Positions 13,582-22,019 of a DNA stretch of 29,071 nucleotides are shown here, one piece after another. Positions within the stretch are counted from its first letter, which is position 1. The number at the start of each line of letters is the position of its first letter. The position numbers and the translations under genes were made by a program. Origin of the DNA: JBAPRR01 sp049281195 (lineage in GTDB: Bacteria; Actinomycetota; Acidimicrobiia; Acidimicrobiales; CAVXTF01); assembly GCA_049281195.1 (NCBI GenBank), contig JBAPRR010000391.1, forward strand, positions 1 through 29,071, given 5' to 3'. A model generated the notes under the pieces. That model ran no database searches, was not told the DNA's origin, and saw only the letters and a list, made by a program, of their open reading frames with translations.

Positions 13582-15014
13582 GGACTCACTTTCTCGAACG
13601 CGGCGCTTGCCGCAAGTACGGTCGCCTCGTCGAAGCGGTGTCCCACGATCTGCATGCCGACGGGAAGACCGTCTACGAGGCCTGCGGGCACCGACGCCGC
13701 GGGATGACCCGTGAAATTGAAGGGGTAGGTCAGGGTCCACCCGATGATGGGGTCCACCGGCATTCCTTCGATCGAAGTGGGGCCGAGGGTATTTTTGTCA
13801 TCGGTGTTCTCGACGGGCAGTGCTGCGAGCGTCGGGGTCACAAGCACGTCGAACCGAGCGAACAGACTCTCGACGTGGTCGAGCACCTCGGTCCTGATGA
13901 CGTCGTCAGCGCGGTACTCCACCGCGCTCATACCGAGTCCCCGTTCCATCATCGCGATCAGCTCCGGTGCCATGTCACCCCGGTGCTCACCGAGCAGATC
14001 GATGCCATTGCGCTTCATCAGTACCGTGTCGAGCGCGTACAGAACCGACACGTACCTGAGCCATACATCGCCGACCTCTTCGTGAGGACGGCCGAAGTCG
14101 ATCTCGATCGTTTCGACCGAGGCTCCCGCTTCTTCGAACGAGTGCACCGCGCCGTCTACGACAGTGGCCACCCTGCGGTCCACCGGAATGCCGGCGATCG
14201 TCTTCGCGTAGCCGATCCGCAGTCCCTCGATGGAGCGGCCCACCGCGTCAGTGAAGCGTTCGGTGGGAGGCGGCAGGCAGATCGGGCAGCGGGGGTCCGG
14301 TCCGGCCAGCACGTCGAGCAGTAGTGCTCCGTCTTCGACCGTCCTCGCTATCGGCCCCGAACTGATGTGCGGGGTGTGTGGCGCGTAAGCGTTGGGGCGC
14401 CAGTCCTGAGGTATGCGTCCGAACGTCGCCAAAAGCCCGAACACACCGCACCACGAAGCGGGGATGCGGATCGACCCGCCACCGTCTGAGCCCTGTGCCA
14501 CCGCCGCGGTGCGATCGGCGACGGCGGCAGCGCTACCACCCGATGATCCTCCCGCGTTGCGTGCCAGGTCGAACGGCGTGCTGGTCGGCCCGAACAAGTA
14601 ATTGTCGGTCGTTCCCCGGGCTGCGAATTCGGGGAGGTTGGTCTTGCCCAGAAGGATCGCTCCGGCGGTGTCGATCATCCGCTCGTACTCGATGCCGTTC
14701 ACTTGCGGGACCGAGTCCTTGAACACTTGGGAACCCGACGTGGTGCGCACACCGGCTGTAGGAACAGAGTCTTTGAGGGCCACCGGGACTCCGTGGAGAG
14801 CCCCGAGTTCCGCTCCTGATGCCACTTTCTGTTCCGCGGCCGACGCCGCGTCCATGGCCTGGTCGGCGAGCACTGTCACATACGCGTTCGTGCGACCGTT
14901 CCGGGCGTCGATGCGCTCCAGATACGCCTGCGTAGCTTCCACCGGGGAGATCTCGCGTTCCCTGATTCGTTTGGCCAGCTCGCTGGCGGACATTTCGAAG
15001 ATTTCAGAGGTCAC
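13554..15014 (-). CDS. Amidase signature family protein
   Basis: A 486-residue amidase with the Ser-cisSer-Lys triad: K81 (VALKDS), S157 in GGSSGGSAAAV, and nucleophile S181 in QGSDGGGSIRIPA. The family hydrolyses amides ranging from acetamides and arylacetamides to the glutaminyl-tRNA intermediate. The lone gene without gatB/gatC neighbours argues for a catabolic amidase. The GTG start at 15014 has GGAG five bases upstream; an in-frame ATG at 15068 would add 18 residues. The TAG stop lies inside the aldehyde dehydrogenase gene, so the two form one unit. A possible substrate is an amide whose acid or aldehyde product feeds its partner. The leader contains an adjacent direct repeat (15023-15057). 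Confidence 0.9.
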   Translation of the reverse strand: MTSEIFEMSASELAKRIREREISPVEATQAYLERIDARNGRTNAYVTVLADQAMDAASAAEQKVASGAELGALHGVPVALKDSVPTAGVRTTSGSQVFKDSVPQVNGIEYERMIDTAGAILLGKTNLPEFAARGTTDNYLFGPTSTPFDLARNAGGSSGGSAAAVADRTAAVAQGSDGGGSIRIPASWCGVFGLLATFGRIPQDWRPNAYAPHTPHISSGPIARTVEDGALLLDVLAGPDPRCPICLPPPTERFTDAVGRSIEGLRIGYAKTIAGIPVDRRVATVVDGAVHSFEEAGASVETIEIDFGRPHEEVGDVWLRYVSVLYALDTVLMKRNGIDLLGEHRGDMAPELIAMMERGLGMSAVEYRADDVIRTEVLDHVESLFARFDVLVTPTLAALPVENTDDKNTLGPTSIEGMPVDPIIGWTLTYPFNFTGHPAASVPAGLVDGLPVGMQIVGHRFDEATVLAASAAFEKVSPWHQWYTDL

Positions 15015-15022
15015 GTCGTCTC

Positions 15023-15057
15023 CGTCAGTTGAGGGTCCCGCGTCAGTTAAGGTCCCG
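15023..15057. repeat. Adjacent 18/17-bp direct repeat in the amidase leader
   Basis: CGTCAGTTGAGGGTCCCG (15023-15040) is followed immediately by CGTCAGTTAAGGTCCCG (15041-15057), which differs by one base and one deletion. It is read on the - strand just upstream of the amidase Shine-Dalgarno, so it lies in the 5' leader. It may be a simple tandem duplication or a pair of binding sites. Confidence 0.6.
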
Positions 15058-15075
15058 CGGTCTCGCACGTGTGAC

Positions 15076-15126
15076 CCGAACTAGGCCGCTACCTATCCTG
15101 AGCTAGTTCGGTACCTGTTCTAACAT
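15076..15126. promoter_or_regulatory. Inverted repeat and possible promoter between divergent amidase and acyl-CoA dehydrogenase genes
   Basis: CCGAACTAG (15076-15084) and CTAGTTCGG (15103-15111) form a perfect 9-bp inverted repeat with an 18-bp spacer. The right arm falls within the spacer of a weak + strand promoter, CTGAGC (15098-15103) and TAACAT (15121-15126), 17 bp apart. A regulator bound here could control both directions. The ten-base word GGTACCTGTT (15110-15119) recurs in inverse orientation at 21989-21998, upstream of the SDR gene at 22020. Confidence 0.5.
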
Positions 15127-15190
15127 GTACTGTGGCGAAGCGTCGGACGCACATCGGCGAATCCGCCGTGATCGGAGCTCCCGCCACCCG

Positions 15191-17401
15191 ATGACCTTCT
15201 CACCGGTAACGCTCACCCCCGAGGAGCTCCAGCTTCGCGCCGAGATCCGGGTGTTCCTCGCTGAAACCCTCCCCCCGGGCTCCTACCGGCCCGCCCTCGG
15301 GATGAGCGGCGCCCGCTCGCGTGAATTCACCAAAATGCTCGCCGACAAAGGGTGGGTGGGGACATCGATCCCGGAGCGTTACAGCGGTCACCAGCGAAGC
15401 GCAGTGGAGCGTTTCATCCTGGCAGAGGAGCTCTTCTCCGCCGGTGCTCCGGTGAGCGGCCATTGGGTCGGTGAACGTCAGACCGCCCCGATGCTCCTCG
15501 CGTTTGGGACCGAGGCCCAAAAGGCCCGGTTCCTACCGGCGATCAGCCGCGGGGAAGCGTGGTTCTCGATCGGGATGTCCGAGCCCGACGCGGGCTCCGA
15601 CCTCGCTTCCGTAAAGGCAGCGGCACGCAGAACAGAGGGCGGATGGTCGCTCACCGGGACGAAGATTTGGACCAGTGGAGCCGAGGAGAATGACTTCTTC
15701 GTGGTCCTCTGCCGCACCAGCGCGCTCGGTGAGGACCGCCACGTCGGGCTGAGCCAGCTGATTGTCGACCTGCGCTCGCCGGGAATCGAGATCAGCCCCA
15801 TAGTCACTCTCGACGGGGCCACCCACTTCTACGAGGTGGCCATGCACGAGGTGTTCGTCCCCGACGAGATGGTCCTCGGCACGGTCGGAGAGGGATGGCG
15901 ACAGGTCAACTCGGAGCTCGGCTTCGAGAGGTCGGGTCCCGAGCGATTCCTCTCTCCTTATCAACTGCTCAGGTCCTTCGTCTCCGAAGTGGCACCGTTG
16001 TCCGACGATCCCGAAACGCGCCGTGCCGTCGGCCGGTTCACCGCGATGTTCTGGGTCCTGCGCAACATGTCGCTCTCCCTCGCCCGCTCGATCGACGCAG
16101 GTCATCCCCCCGGCGTGGAAGCGGCGATCGTTAAAGACGTCGGCACCACCTTCGAGCAGTCAGTGGTCTCTACGATCCAGACCCTGGTCGAGGTGGCGCC
16201 TGATCTCCGATCCCGTGACGGCTTCGAATCACTGCTCGCTGAATCGGTGCTCATGTCACCGGCCTGGACGATCAGGGGTGGCACGACCGAGGTACTGCGA
16301 ACGGTGGCATCGCGCTCATTGGCCAAGCGCACCGCGCGACAGAGCGACAATCCTCTCGTAGATGCCGTTTCGCGGGTGCTGGCCGACAATGGGGCCCCGC
16401 CGGTTTCCGGGGCGGAAACCGTCCTCGACGACCGGTGCTGGAAGGCGCTCACCGACGCCGGCTTTGCCTGGGTCGGAGTGAGCGAATCGTCCGGAGGCGA
16501 AGGGGGAGGCACCGAAGACGCCTGCTCGGTCACATCCACCGTCGCCCGCTACGGGGTCAGCTGCCCGATCGCTGAGACCGGGCTTGTAGCGGGGTGGGCG
16601 CTCTCGTCTTGCGGAATGCCGGTCGACCGGGTCGCTGCGACCGTAGGGACTACCGGCTCAGTCACAGTCGAGCAGGCCGGCGACGAGCTGACGGTCAACC
16701 TTTCGTTGGAGCGGGTGCCGTGGGCCGATCGGGTCCCGGTCGTCGTGGTTCCATTCAAGGATCGGGGCCGGTGGCTGGTGGCGCGGGTCCCGACAGAACG
16801 ACTCGAGATTTTCCCGGGAGCGAACATCGCAGGAGAGTCGCGCTGTGCCGTGCGCGCCGAACGGCTGCGGCTCTCATCGGACGATGTGGCCGTCGCCCCG
16901 GAGGGATTCGACCTGCGTTCGATCGAGCTGCGCGGGGCACTGGCACGGACCGTTGCCATGGGCGGGGCCATGGAGAGGGTGAGCGAGATCACGGTGGCTT
17001 ACGCCGCGGACCGCCGGCAGTTCGGCAGAACGATCAACAGCTTTCAGGCGGTCCAACATCACCTGGTGCGGATGGCTTCGCACTCTGCAGTGGCGTCGAT
17101 GGCGGCGCAGCTCGCAGCGGGGTCCTACGACCAAGAAGACCACGAGTTCGCGGTTGCCGCCGCCAAGATTGTGGCCGGCCACGCCGCGAGCGTTGTCACC
17201 GCGGCTGCTCACCAGGTTCATGGGGCGATCGGCATGACCATGGAGTACCCACTTCACCGCTACACACGTTCTCTGTGGGCGTGGTCACAGGAATTCGGGT
17301 CGTCGCGCTACTGGTCGGGTGTCGTGGGCTCAAAGTTGGTGGACGCCGGAGTCGACGCCCTGTGGCCCCGGATCACTTCGACGGGGGTCGTCGGCCGGTG
17401 A
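15191..17401 (+). CDS. Fused double acyl-CoA dehydrogenase
   Basis: One 736-residue chain contains two acyl-CoA dehydrogenase modules, about residues 1-382 and 388-736; single enzymes are about 380. Module 1 has the FAD/substrate stretch FSIGMSEPDAGSDLAS and WTSGAEEND but no QxHGGxG motif, and its YEGT-type segment reads RGGT (362-365), so the MCAD-type catalytic glutamate is absent. Module 2 keeps QVHGAIG (675-681) and RRQFGRTINSFQAVQHH. This complementary loss resembles alpha2beta2 acyl-CoA dehydrogenases of actinobacterial steroid catabolism, but in one polypeptide. The ATG at 15191 has GGAG 13 bases upstream; the ORF also extends in frame to an ATG at 15125. The stop overlaps the ligase gene (GTGA). 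Substrate unknown. Confidence 0.88.
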   Translation: MTFSPVTLTPEELQLRAEIRVFLAETLPPGSYRPALGMSGARSREFTKMLADKGWVGTSIPERYSGHQRSAVERFILAEELFSAGAPVSGHWVGERQTAPMLLAFGTEAQKARFLPAISRGEAWFSIGMSEPDAGSDLASVKAAARRTEGGWSLTGTKIWTSGAEENDFFVVLCRTSALGEDRHVGLSQLIVDLRSPGIEISPIVTLDGATHFYEVAMHEVFVPDEMVLGTVGEGWRQVNSELGFERSGPERFLSPYQLLRSFVSEVAPLSDDPETRRAVGRFTAMFWVLRNMSLSLARSIDAGHPPGVEAAIVKDVGTTFEQSVVSTIQTLVEVAPDLRSRDGFESLLAESVLMSPAWTIRGGTTEVLRTVASRSLAKRTARQSDNPLVDAVSRVLADNGAPPVSGAETVLDDRCWKALTDAGFAWVGVSESSGGEGGGTEDACSVTSTVARYGVSCPIAETGLVAGWALSSCGMPVDRVAATVGTTGSVTVEQAGDELTVNLSLERVPWADRVPVVVVPFKDRGRWLVARVPTERLEIFPGANIAGESRCAVRAERLRLSSDDVAVAPEGFDLRSIELRGALARTVAMGGAMERVSEITVAYAADRRQFGRTINSFQAVQHHLVRMASHSAVASMAAQLAAGSYDQEDHEFAVAAAKIVAGHAASVVTAAAHQVHGAIGMTMEYPLHRYTRSLWAWSQEFGSSRYWSGVVGSKLVDAGVDALWPRITSTGVVGR

Positions 17402-19536
17402 GCCTTTCCTCCCTGCTACGGCCGGCGAGCATTGCGGTCATCGGTGCGTCCGACGAGCCGATGTCCACGCGCGGGCGGCCTCTGCGTCTTCTCCGAGAAC
17501 GCGGGTTCCCCGGACGGGTGATTCCGGTGAACCCGAGTCGCACGGAGGTTCAAGGCCTCCCCGCTGTAGCGAGGATCGCTGACGCGGGCGGTGATGTCGA
17601 CGTCGCTCTCGTCGTCGTCCCGGCTTCGTCGGTCGTGGCCGTGGTCGAAGAATGCGCGCAGGCCGGGGTGAAGAACGCGGTCATCGTCAGCTCCGGATTC
17701 GCCGAGGAAGGAACGGACGAGGGACGCGCGGCCCAGGCTCACCTATCCGACATCGCCAGGTCGTCGGGAATGCGCATACTCGGTCCCAACGCTCAGGGAC
17801 TGTTCAATGTCTATGACAAGGCACCGATCACGTTCTCCCCGTTCGTCGGGGCAGACGGCGGGATACCGCAACTGCGCCCCGGTCCGGTCGCCATCGTCTC
17901 GCAGTCGGGAGGACTGGGGTTCTCCTTGTTTCACACCGGCGCCAATTCGGGTATCGGGTTCAGCTACGTGGTGGCCACCGGTAACGAGGTGGACATCGAG
18001 TGCCTCGAAGTGGCCGAAGAGATACTCGAAGATCCGAGGACCGAAGTCGTGGTCTTGTTGTTCGAAGGGCTGCGCGACCCGCTGCGCCTTCGCCCCGTGG
18101 CCGAGAAGGCGGATCTGTTGGGGAAGCATCTGATCGCCGCAAAGCTCGGTCGCGGAAATGCAGGTTTACGCGCCGCGTTCTCCCACACCGCGCATCTGGC
18201 GGGCGCCGATGCCGTGTACCAAGCCATCTTCAGGCAACTCGGGATCATCCACGCCTCCGATCAGGACGAGCTGCTGGATCTGGCGCTGGCATTGCCCGGT
18301 TCTCCGGTGATGAAGGGACGCAGAATAGGAATCGTCACCACCTCGGGCGGCACGGGTGTGTGGTTGGCGGATGCCCTCGAAGCAGAAGGACTGAGTGTCC
18401 CGGAGCTTCCGGCCGACCTGCAGGCGCGCCTCATGGAACGGATGCCGAGCTTCGGTTCTGCCATGAATCCGATCGATCTCACCGCAGACGTGGTCGGCTC
18501 GGGGGGTTTCGCCGACGGCGTGGAGACTCTCCTATCGGGAAACGCCGTCGACGCAGTCGTTATGTGCATGGCACTTTCGCATGCCGCGCTGCTGCGCCGC
18601 GAACGCGATCAGTGGAAGCGGCTGGCCGCCGAGAGTGACGTCCCTCTGGTGATGTACACCCGCACTCTTCCGTCGACCGAGAGCATCGAGATACTGCGCG
18701 AGGTCGGCATCCCGTGGTGCACCACGCCGCGCCGCGCGGCCAGGTTGCTGTGCGGTCTCGCCGAGTCCGGCGAGCACCGGACGTCGCGAGAGCAGAGGTC
18801 ATCTGCAGAAGCTGCGGCTCCGTGGTCCGAAGGCGAGCCGCTCCGGAACCTCCCTCCTTACCTGCACGCGCACAGCTCGCGCATCGAGACGTCGGTGAAG
18901 CGTTTCCTCAAGGAATTCGGATTGACGGTGCCCGAAGGAGAGTTGGCAACGTCGCCCGCCGAGGCAGTGGCCGGGTCGGATCACATCGGATATCCCGTGG
19001 CACTGAAGGTCCAGAGCGCGGATCTGGTCCACAAGTCCGACCTCGGACTCGTCGTGCTCAATGTCGCGGACCGGGCCACCGTGGGGTCCAAGGTGACGGA
19101 GCTGTTGGACCACGCCGCATCGGTGGCGCCGGGGTCCGATATCGCAGGAGTGTTGGTAGAGGCCATGGCGCCGCGTGGCGTCGAGGCGATCGTCGGGGTG
19201 GTTGTGGACCCCGACTTCGGCCCCGTGGTGATGGTCGGGTCCGGAGGGACCCTCGCCGAGGTGATCACAGACGTGGCTTGGGGTGTACCGCCGCTGTCCG
19301 CGTCCGACGCCGTGCGGATGGTTCGCTCCCTGAAGCTCGCCACCCTTCTCGACGGGACGCGAGGGGGCGGCCCGTTCGACATTGACGCATTGGTTTCTGT
19401 GATCGTTCAGGTGTCGGAGCTGGCCATGACTTACCGGGGCTCTTTCGACGAGCTGGATCTCAACCCCGTCATCGTGCACGCTCGGGGAGTCGGGGCCACC
19501 GTCGCTGACGCGTGGCTGGGCGTAGGGCCCGCGTGA
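17398..19536 (+). CDS. NDP-forming acyl-CoA synthetase (ACD family)
   Basis: The 712-residue protein has a CoA-binding Rossmann domain (SIAVIGASDEP, residues 11-21), two succinyl-CoA-ligase-like domains with phosphohistidine H263 (AFSHTAHLAG), and an ATP-grasp domain from about residue 495 (GYPVALKVQS, LVHKSDLG). This fused alpha-beta arrangement forms acyl-CoA from the free acid and nucleotide triphosphate, or works in reverse. In this operon it should activate the acid oxidised by the fused acyl-CoA dehydrogenase. The GTG start overlaps the preceding stop; a much longer in-frame ORF running back to 16594 is a shadow of that dehydrogenase gene. Cytosolic. The acid cannot be predicted. Confidence 0.88.
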   Translation: MSLSSLLRPASIAVIGASDEPMSTRGRPLRLLRERGFPGRVIPVNPSRTEVQGLPAVARIADAGGDVDVALVVVPASSVVAVVEECAQAGVKNAVIVSSGFAEEGTDEGRAAQAHLSDIARSSGMRILGPNAQGLFNVYDKAPITFSPFVGADGGIPQLRPGPVAIVSQSGGLGFSLFHTGANSGIGFSYVVATGNEVDIECLEVAEEILEDPRTEVVVLLFEGLRDPLRLRPVAEKADLLGKHLIAAKLGRGNAGLRAAFSHTAHLAGADAVYQAIFRQLGIIHASDQDELLDLALALPGSPVMKGRRIGIVTTSGGTGVWLADALEAEGLSVPELPADLQARLMERMPSFGSAMNPIDLTADVVGSGGFADGVETLLSGNAVDAVVMCMALSHAALLRRERDQWKRLAAESDVPLVMYTRTLPSTESIEILREVGIPWCTTPRRAARLLCGLAESGEHRTSREQRSSAEAAAPWSEGEPLRNLPPYLHAHSSRIETSVKRFLKEFGLTVPEGELATSPAEAVAGSDHIGYPVALKVQSADLVHKSDLGLVVLNVADRATVGSKVTELLDHAASVAPGSDIAGVLVEAMAPRGVEAIVGVVVDPDFGPVVMVGSGGTLAEVITDVAWGVPPLSASDAVRMVRSLKLATLLDGTRGGGPFDIDALVSVIVQVSELAMTYRGSFDELDLNPVIVHARGVGATVADAWLGVGPA

Positions 19537-19555
19537 CGGCAGGCCTGATCGGAGG

Positions 19556-20368
19556 ATGATGGACGGAATTCGCTACGAGGTCGAAAACATGATCGGCCTC
19601 ATCACGCTCGACCGGACGGAGCGCAAGAACGCCTTCACCGTCGAGATGATCCACGCCTGGGCCGCGGCCGTCGATGAAGCTGCTTCCGACGATCAGGTGA
19701 GGGTTCTGGTGGTCACCGGGGCCGGTGATTCGTTCTGCGCCGGGGCAGACATCAAGCAGATGGGCGAGGATGCCGACGACGAGAAGCGCCGTGCCGAGTC
19801 GCGCACCCCGATCACTTCGAGGCGGTACCTGACAGACAACGTCCATCGTGTGGCGTTGGCGCTCGACCGTATGCAGAAACCCTCCATAGCCGCGGTGAAC
19901 GGACCCGCCATCGGCGCGGGGATGGACATGGCTCTCATGTGCGACATGCGCATCGCGGGTCGCTCTGCCCGGTTCGCCGAGGCCTACATTCGCGCCGGTC
20001 TCATCCCCGGAAACGGTGGGTGTTACTTCCTCCCGCGGATAGTGGGCCTACCCAAAGCTCTGGAGCTGTTGTTGACCGGGGACTTCGTAGACGCCGAAGA
20101 GGCTCACAAGATCGGGCTCGTCAACCGTCTCGTCGACGACGGCGACTTGATGGAAGAGACGATGAAGCTCGCGACCAAGCTCGCCAACAGCCCACCGATT
20201 CAGGTCCAGCTCACCCGCCGCACGGTCTACGAGTCACTCGACATGGATCTCCGGACCAGCCTCAGCACGGTCGCGTCGCACATGGCGGTCGTCCGCACGC
20301 TCGACGACTCGATCGAGGCGCTGAACGCGTTCAGGGAGCGCCGGCCCGGCAACTACAAGGGAGCCTGA
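19556..20368 (+). CDS. Enoyl-CoA hydratase/isomerase (crotonase) family protein
   Basis: A crotonase of 270 residues. The oxyanion-hole segments are FCAGADIKQ (about 60-68) and NGPAIGAGMDMAL (115-127). The two catalytic glutamates of classical hydratase (rat E144 and E164) correspond to D124 (GAGMD) and Y144 (FAEAYIRAG), so simple hydration is not assured; isomerase, retro-Claisen or other crotonase chemistry is possible. The gene follows the ligase by 19 nt. GGAGG abuts the first ATG (19556) and is three bases from the second (19559), so the start may be the second. It belongs to the beta-oxidation-like operon; the next gene begins one base after its stop. Confidence 0.86.
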   Translation: MMDGIRYEVENMIGLITLDRTERKNAFTVEMIHAWAAAVDEAASDDQVRVLVVTGAGDSFCAGADIKQMGEDADDEKRRAESRTPITSRRYLTDNVHRVALALDRMQKPSIAAVNGPAIGAGMDMALMCDMRIAGRSARFAEAYIRAGLIPGNGGCYFLPRIVGLPKALELLLTGDFVDAEEAHKIGLVNRLVDDGDLMEETMKLATKLANSPPIQVQLTRRTVYESLDMDLRTSLSTVASHMAVVRTLDDSIEALNAFRERRPGNYKGA

Positions 20369-20369
20369 A

Positions 20370-20807
20370 TTGCCTCCGGGATCGCGGGCGATTCCGAAAC
20401 CAAGCCCGGAGACCGCTCCTTACTGGGAGGCGGCCTCGAGGGGAGAGCTTTGCATTCAGCGCTGCGCGGCGTGCCGCGATTACTACTTCTATCCACGACC
20501 TTCGTGCCCGCACTGTGGTTCGCTCGACGTTGAATGGGTGAGGGTCAGCGGTAAGGGCCGCCTGCACAGCTACCTGATCAACCATGTTCCCGCGCCCGGC
20601 TTCGAAGACCGCGGTCCTTATGCCATCGCCATCGTCGAGCTGGAAGAAGGCCCCCGGTTGATGTCCAATATCGTCGGCGTGGAGAACACTCCTGAGGCGC
20701 TTGTCTTGGATATGGAGCTCGAAGTGGACTTCGAGCTCATCGGCGATGTCGCGATCCCGGTGTTCAAGCCGAGCCCGGTGTCCAAGACCAGCCCGGTCGA
20801 CAGGTGA
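20370..20807 (+). CDS. DUF35 zinc-ribbon/OB-fold protein
   Basis: This 145-residue protein has a rubredoxin-like zinc ribbon, C32-xx-C35 and C46-xx-C49 (CAAC and CPHC), then an OB-fold beginning at GSLDVEWVRVSGKGRLHSY, as in DUF35 acyl-CoA-associated proteins. DUF35 proteins typically form a stable complex with a thiolase-like partner, as with the Ltp2 aldolase of steroid side-chain degradation. Here the partner is the next gene, joined by a GTGA overlap. The start is TTG, with GGGAG eight bases upstream. It probably has no catalytic site of its own and helps bind the acyl-CoA substrate or stabilise the partner. Confidence 0.9.
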   Translation: MPPGSRAIPKPSPETAPYWEAASRGELCIQRCAACRDYYFYPRPSCPHCGSLDVEWVRVSGKGRLHSYLINHVPAPGFEDRGPYAIAIVELEEGPRLMSNIVGVENTPEALVLDMELEVDFELIGDVAIPVFKPSPVSKTSPVDR

Positions 20808-21964
20808 ACGGCCCGTTGTGCGCGGTGATCGGCGCGCAGGAGACCGCCAAGCTTGGATACATCGACGACGTTTCAGAGATCGAGCTGCATGCCGATGCCG
20901 CACGGCGCGCTCTGGCCGAGTGTGGTCTGGGAGTCAAAGACATAGACGGGATGGCGTCAGCGGCGATATCTCCTGTTGCCGTGGCCCACTACCTAGGGGT
21001 GGAGCCCGAATACGTCGACTCGACCTGGATAGGTGGATGCTCGTTCGTAAACCACCTTCGTCATGCGTCGGCCGCCATCGCCTCGGGTCTTTGCACCACG
21101 GTTCTGATCACCCACGGGGAGTCCGGCCGGTCGCACGTAGGGTCGGCCCACCGTCCGATGATCGATCCGGCGTCGATCCAGGGGCAGTTCGAGCTTCCTT
21201 ACGGGACAGCGGGACCCACTTCGCTTTTCCCGATCGGGATCGTGCGCTACATGAAGGAGTTCGGTCTCACGCACGAACAGCTGGCCGAAGTGGCGGTGGT
21301 GCAGCGCAAGTGGGCACAGGGGAATGTTCGAGCGCTTCTCAAGACACCGATCACGGTGGATGAAGTCCTGGCCTCGCGCATGATCTCTTATCCACTTCGC
21401 CGGCCCCAGTGCTGCCTTTTGAACGACGGCGGGGGAGCCATCGTCGTGGTCTCAGCTGAGCGTGCCAGCTCGATGGACCTCGCGGTCGAACCCGTCTACG
21501 TGCTGGGTACCGGTGAGGCGTCCGAGACTCCGCTGATCTCGATGATGGCCGACGTGACCACGTCCGCGGCATTTCGGGTGGCCGGACGTCTGGCATTCGC
21601 GCAGGCCGGATGCTCGCACGCGGACATCGACCATCTGATGATCTACGACGCGTTCGCGCACCTGCCCATCTACGGTCTGGAGGACCTGGGGTTCGTCGGG
21701 CGCGGGGAGGCGGCGGCTTTCATTGAGGAGGGCAACACGGCTCCCGGAGGAAGCCTGCCGCTGAACACCAACGGTGGAGGGCTGGCGTACTCGCACACCG
21801 GGATGTACGGGATGTTCCTGATGCAGGAATGCATCCGGCAGTTGCGCCACCGCGCGGACATGCAGGTTCCCGGCGCCGAAGTGAGCATGGGCCTTGCGGT
21901 AGGAGGGATGTTCAACGCCGCGGCCGCTGTCATCTTCGGCACGGCCGACGCCGCAGGATTCTGA
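20804..21964 (+). CDS. Thiolase-superfamily (SCP-x/Ltp-like) protein
   Basis: The 386-residue protein is of the lipid-transfer/SCP-x thiolase type. The WIGGCSFVNH segment carries C79 in the nucleophile region. Where thiolases have a HD-F motif this protein reads YDAFAH, and the C-terminal motif PLNTNGGGLAYSHTGMYGMF replaces the usual CxG-type thiolase ending. That pattern, and the partner DUF35 gene immediately upstream (GTGA overlap), resemble retro-aldolases of actinobacterial steroid degradation as much as thiolytic enzymes. It would perform C-C cleavage at the end of the beta-oxidation-like set encoded around it. Which reaction occurs cannot be decided from sequence alone. Confidence 0.86.
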   Translation: MNGPLCAVIGAQETAKLGYIDDVSEIELHADAARRALAECGLGVKDIDGMASAAISPVAVAHYLGVEPEYVDSTWIGGCSFVNHLRHASAAIASGLCTTVLITHGESGRSHVGSAHRPMIDPASIQGQFELPYGTAGPTSLFPIGIVRYMKEFGLTHEQLAEVAVVQRKWAQGNVRALLKTPITVDEVLASRMISYPLRRPQCCLLNDGGGAIVVVSAERASSMDLAVEPVYVLGTGEASETPLISMMADVTTSAAFRVAGRLAFAQAGCSHADIDHLMIYDAFAHLPIYGLEDLGFVGRGEAAAFIEEGNTAPGGSLPLNTNGGGLAYSHTGMYGMFLMQECIRQLRHRADMQVPGAEVSMGLAVGGMFNAAAAVIFGTADAAGF

Positions 21965-21982
21965 CGCACTGATACAAGACCT

Positions 21983-22011
21983 ACCGATAACAGGTACCCA
22001 CCGATAACAGG
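21983..22011 (+). repeat. 12-bp direct repeat upstream of SDR gene 22020
   Basis: ACCGATAACAGG occurs at 21983-21994 and again at 22000-22011, 17 bp apart, in the only gap (55 bp) within the beta-oxidation operon. The second copy runs into the Shine-Dalgarno. It could be an activator or repressor site for an internal promoter. Confidence 0.55.
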
Positions 22012-22019
22012 GAGATCAT

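Noticed and set aside
16594..17397. Long + strand reading frame continuous with the acyl-CoA ligase, suggesting a 980-residue fusion protein.
   Set aside because: The first 268 codons are an arginine/glycine-rich shadow of the acyl-CoA dehydrogenase gene. The GTG at 17398 in the GTGA overlap is the natural start and gives the usual family length.
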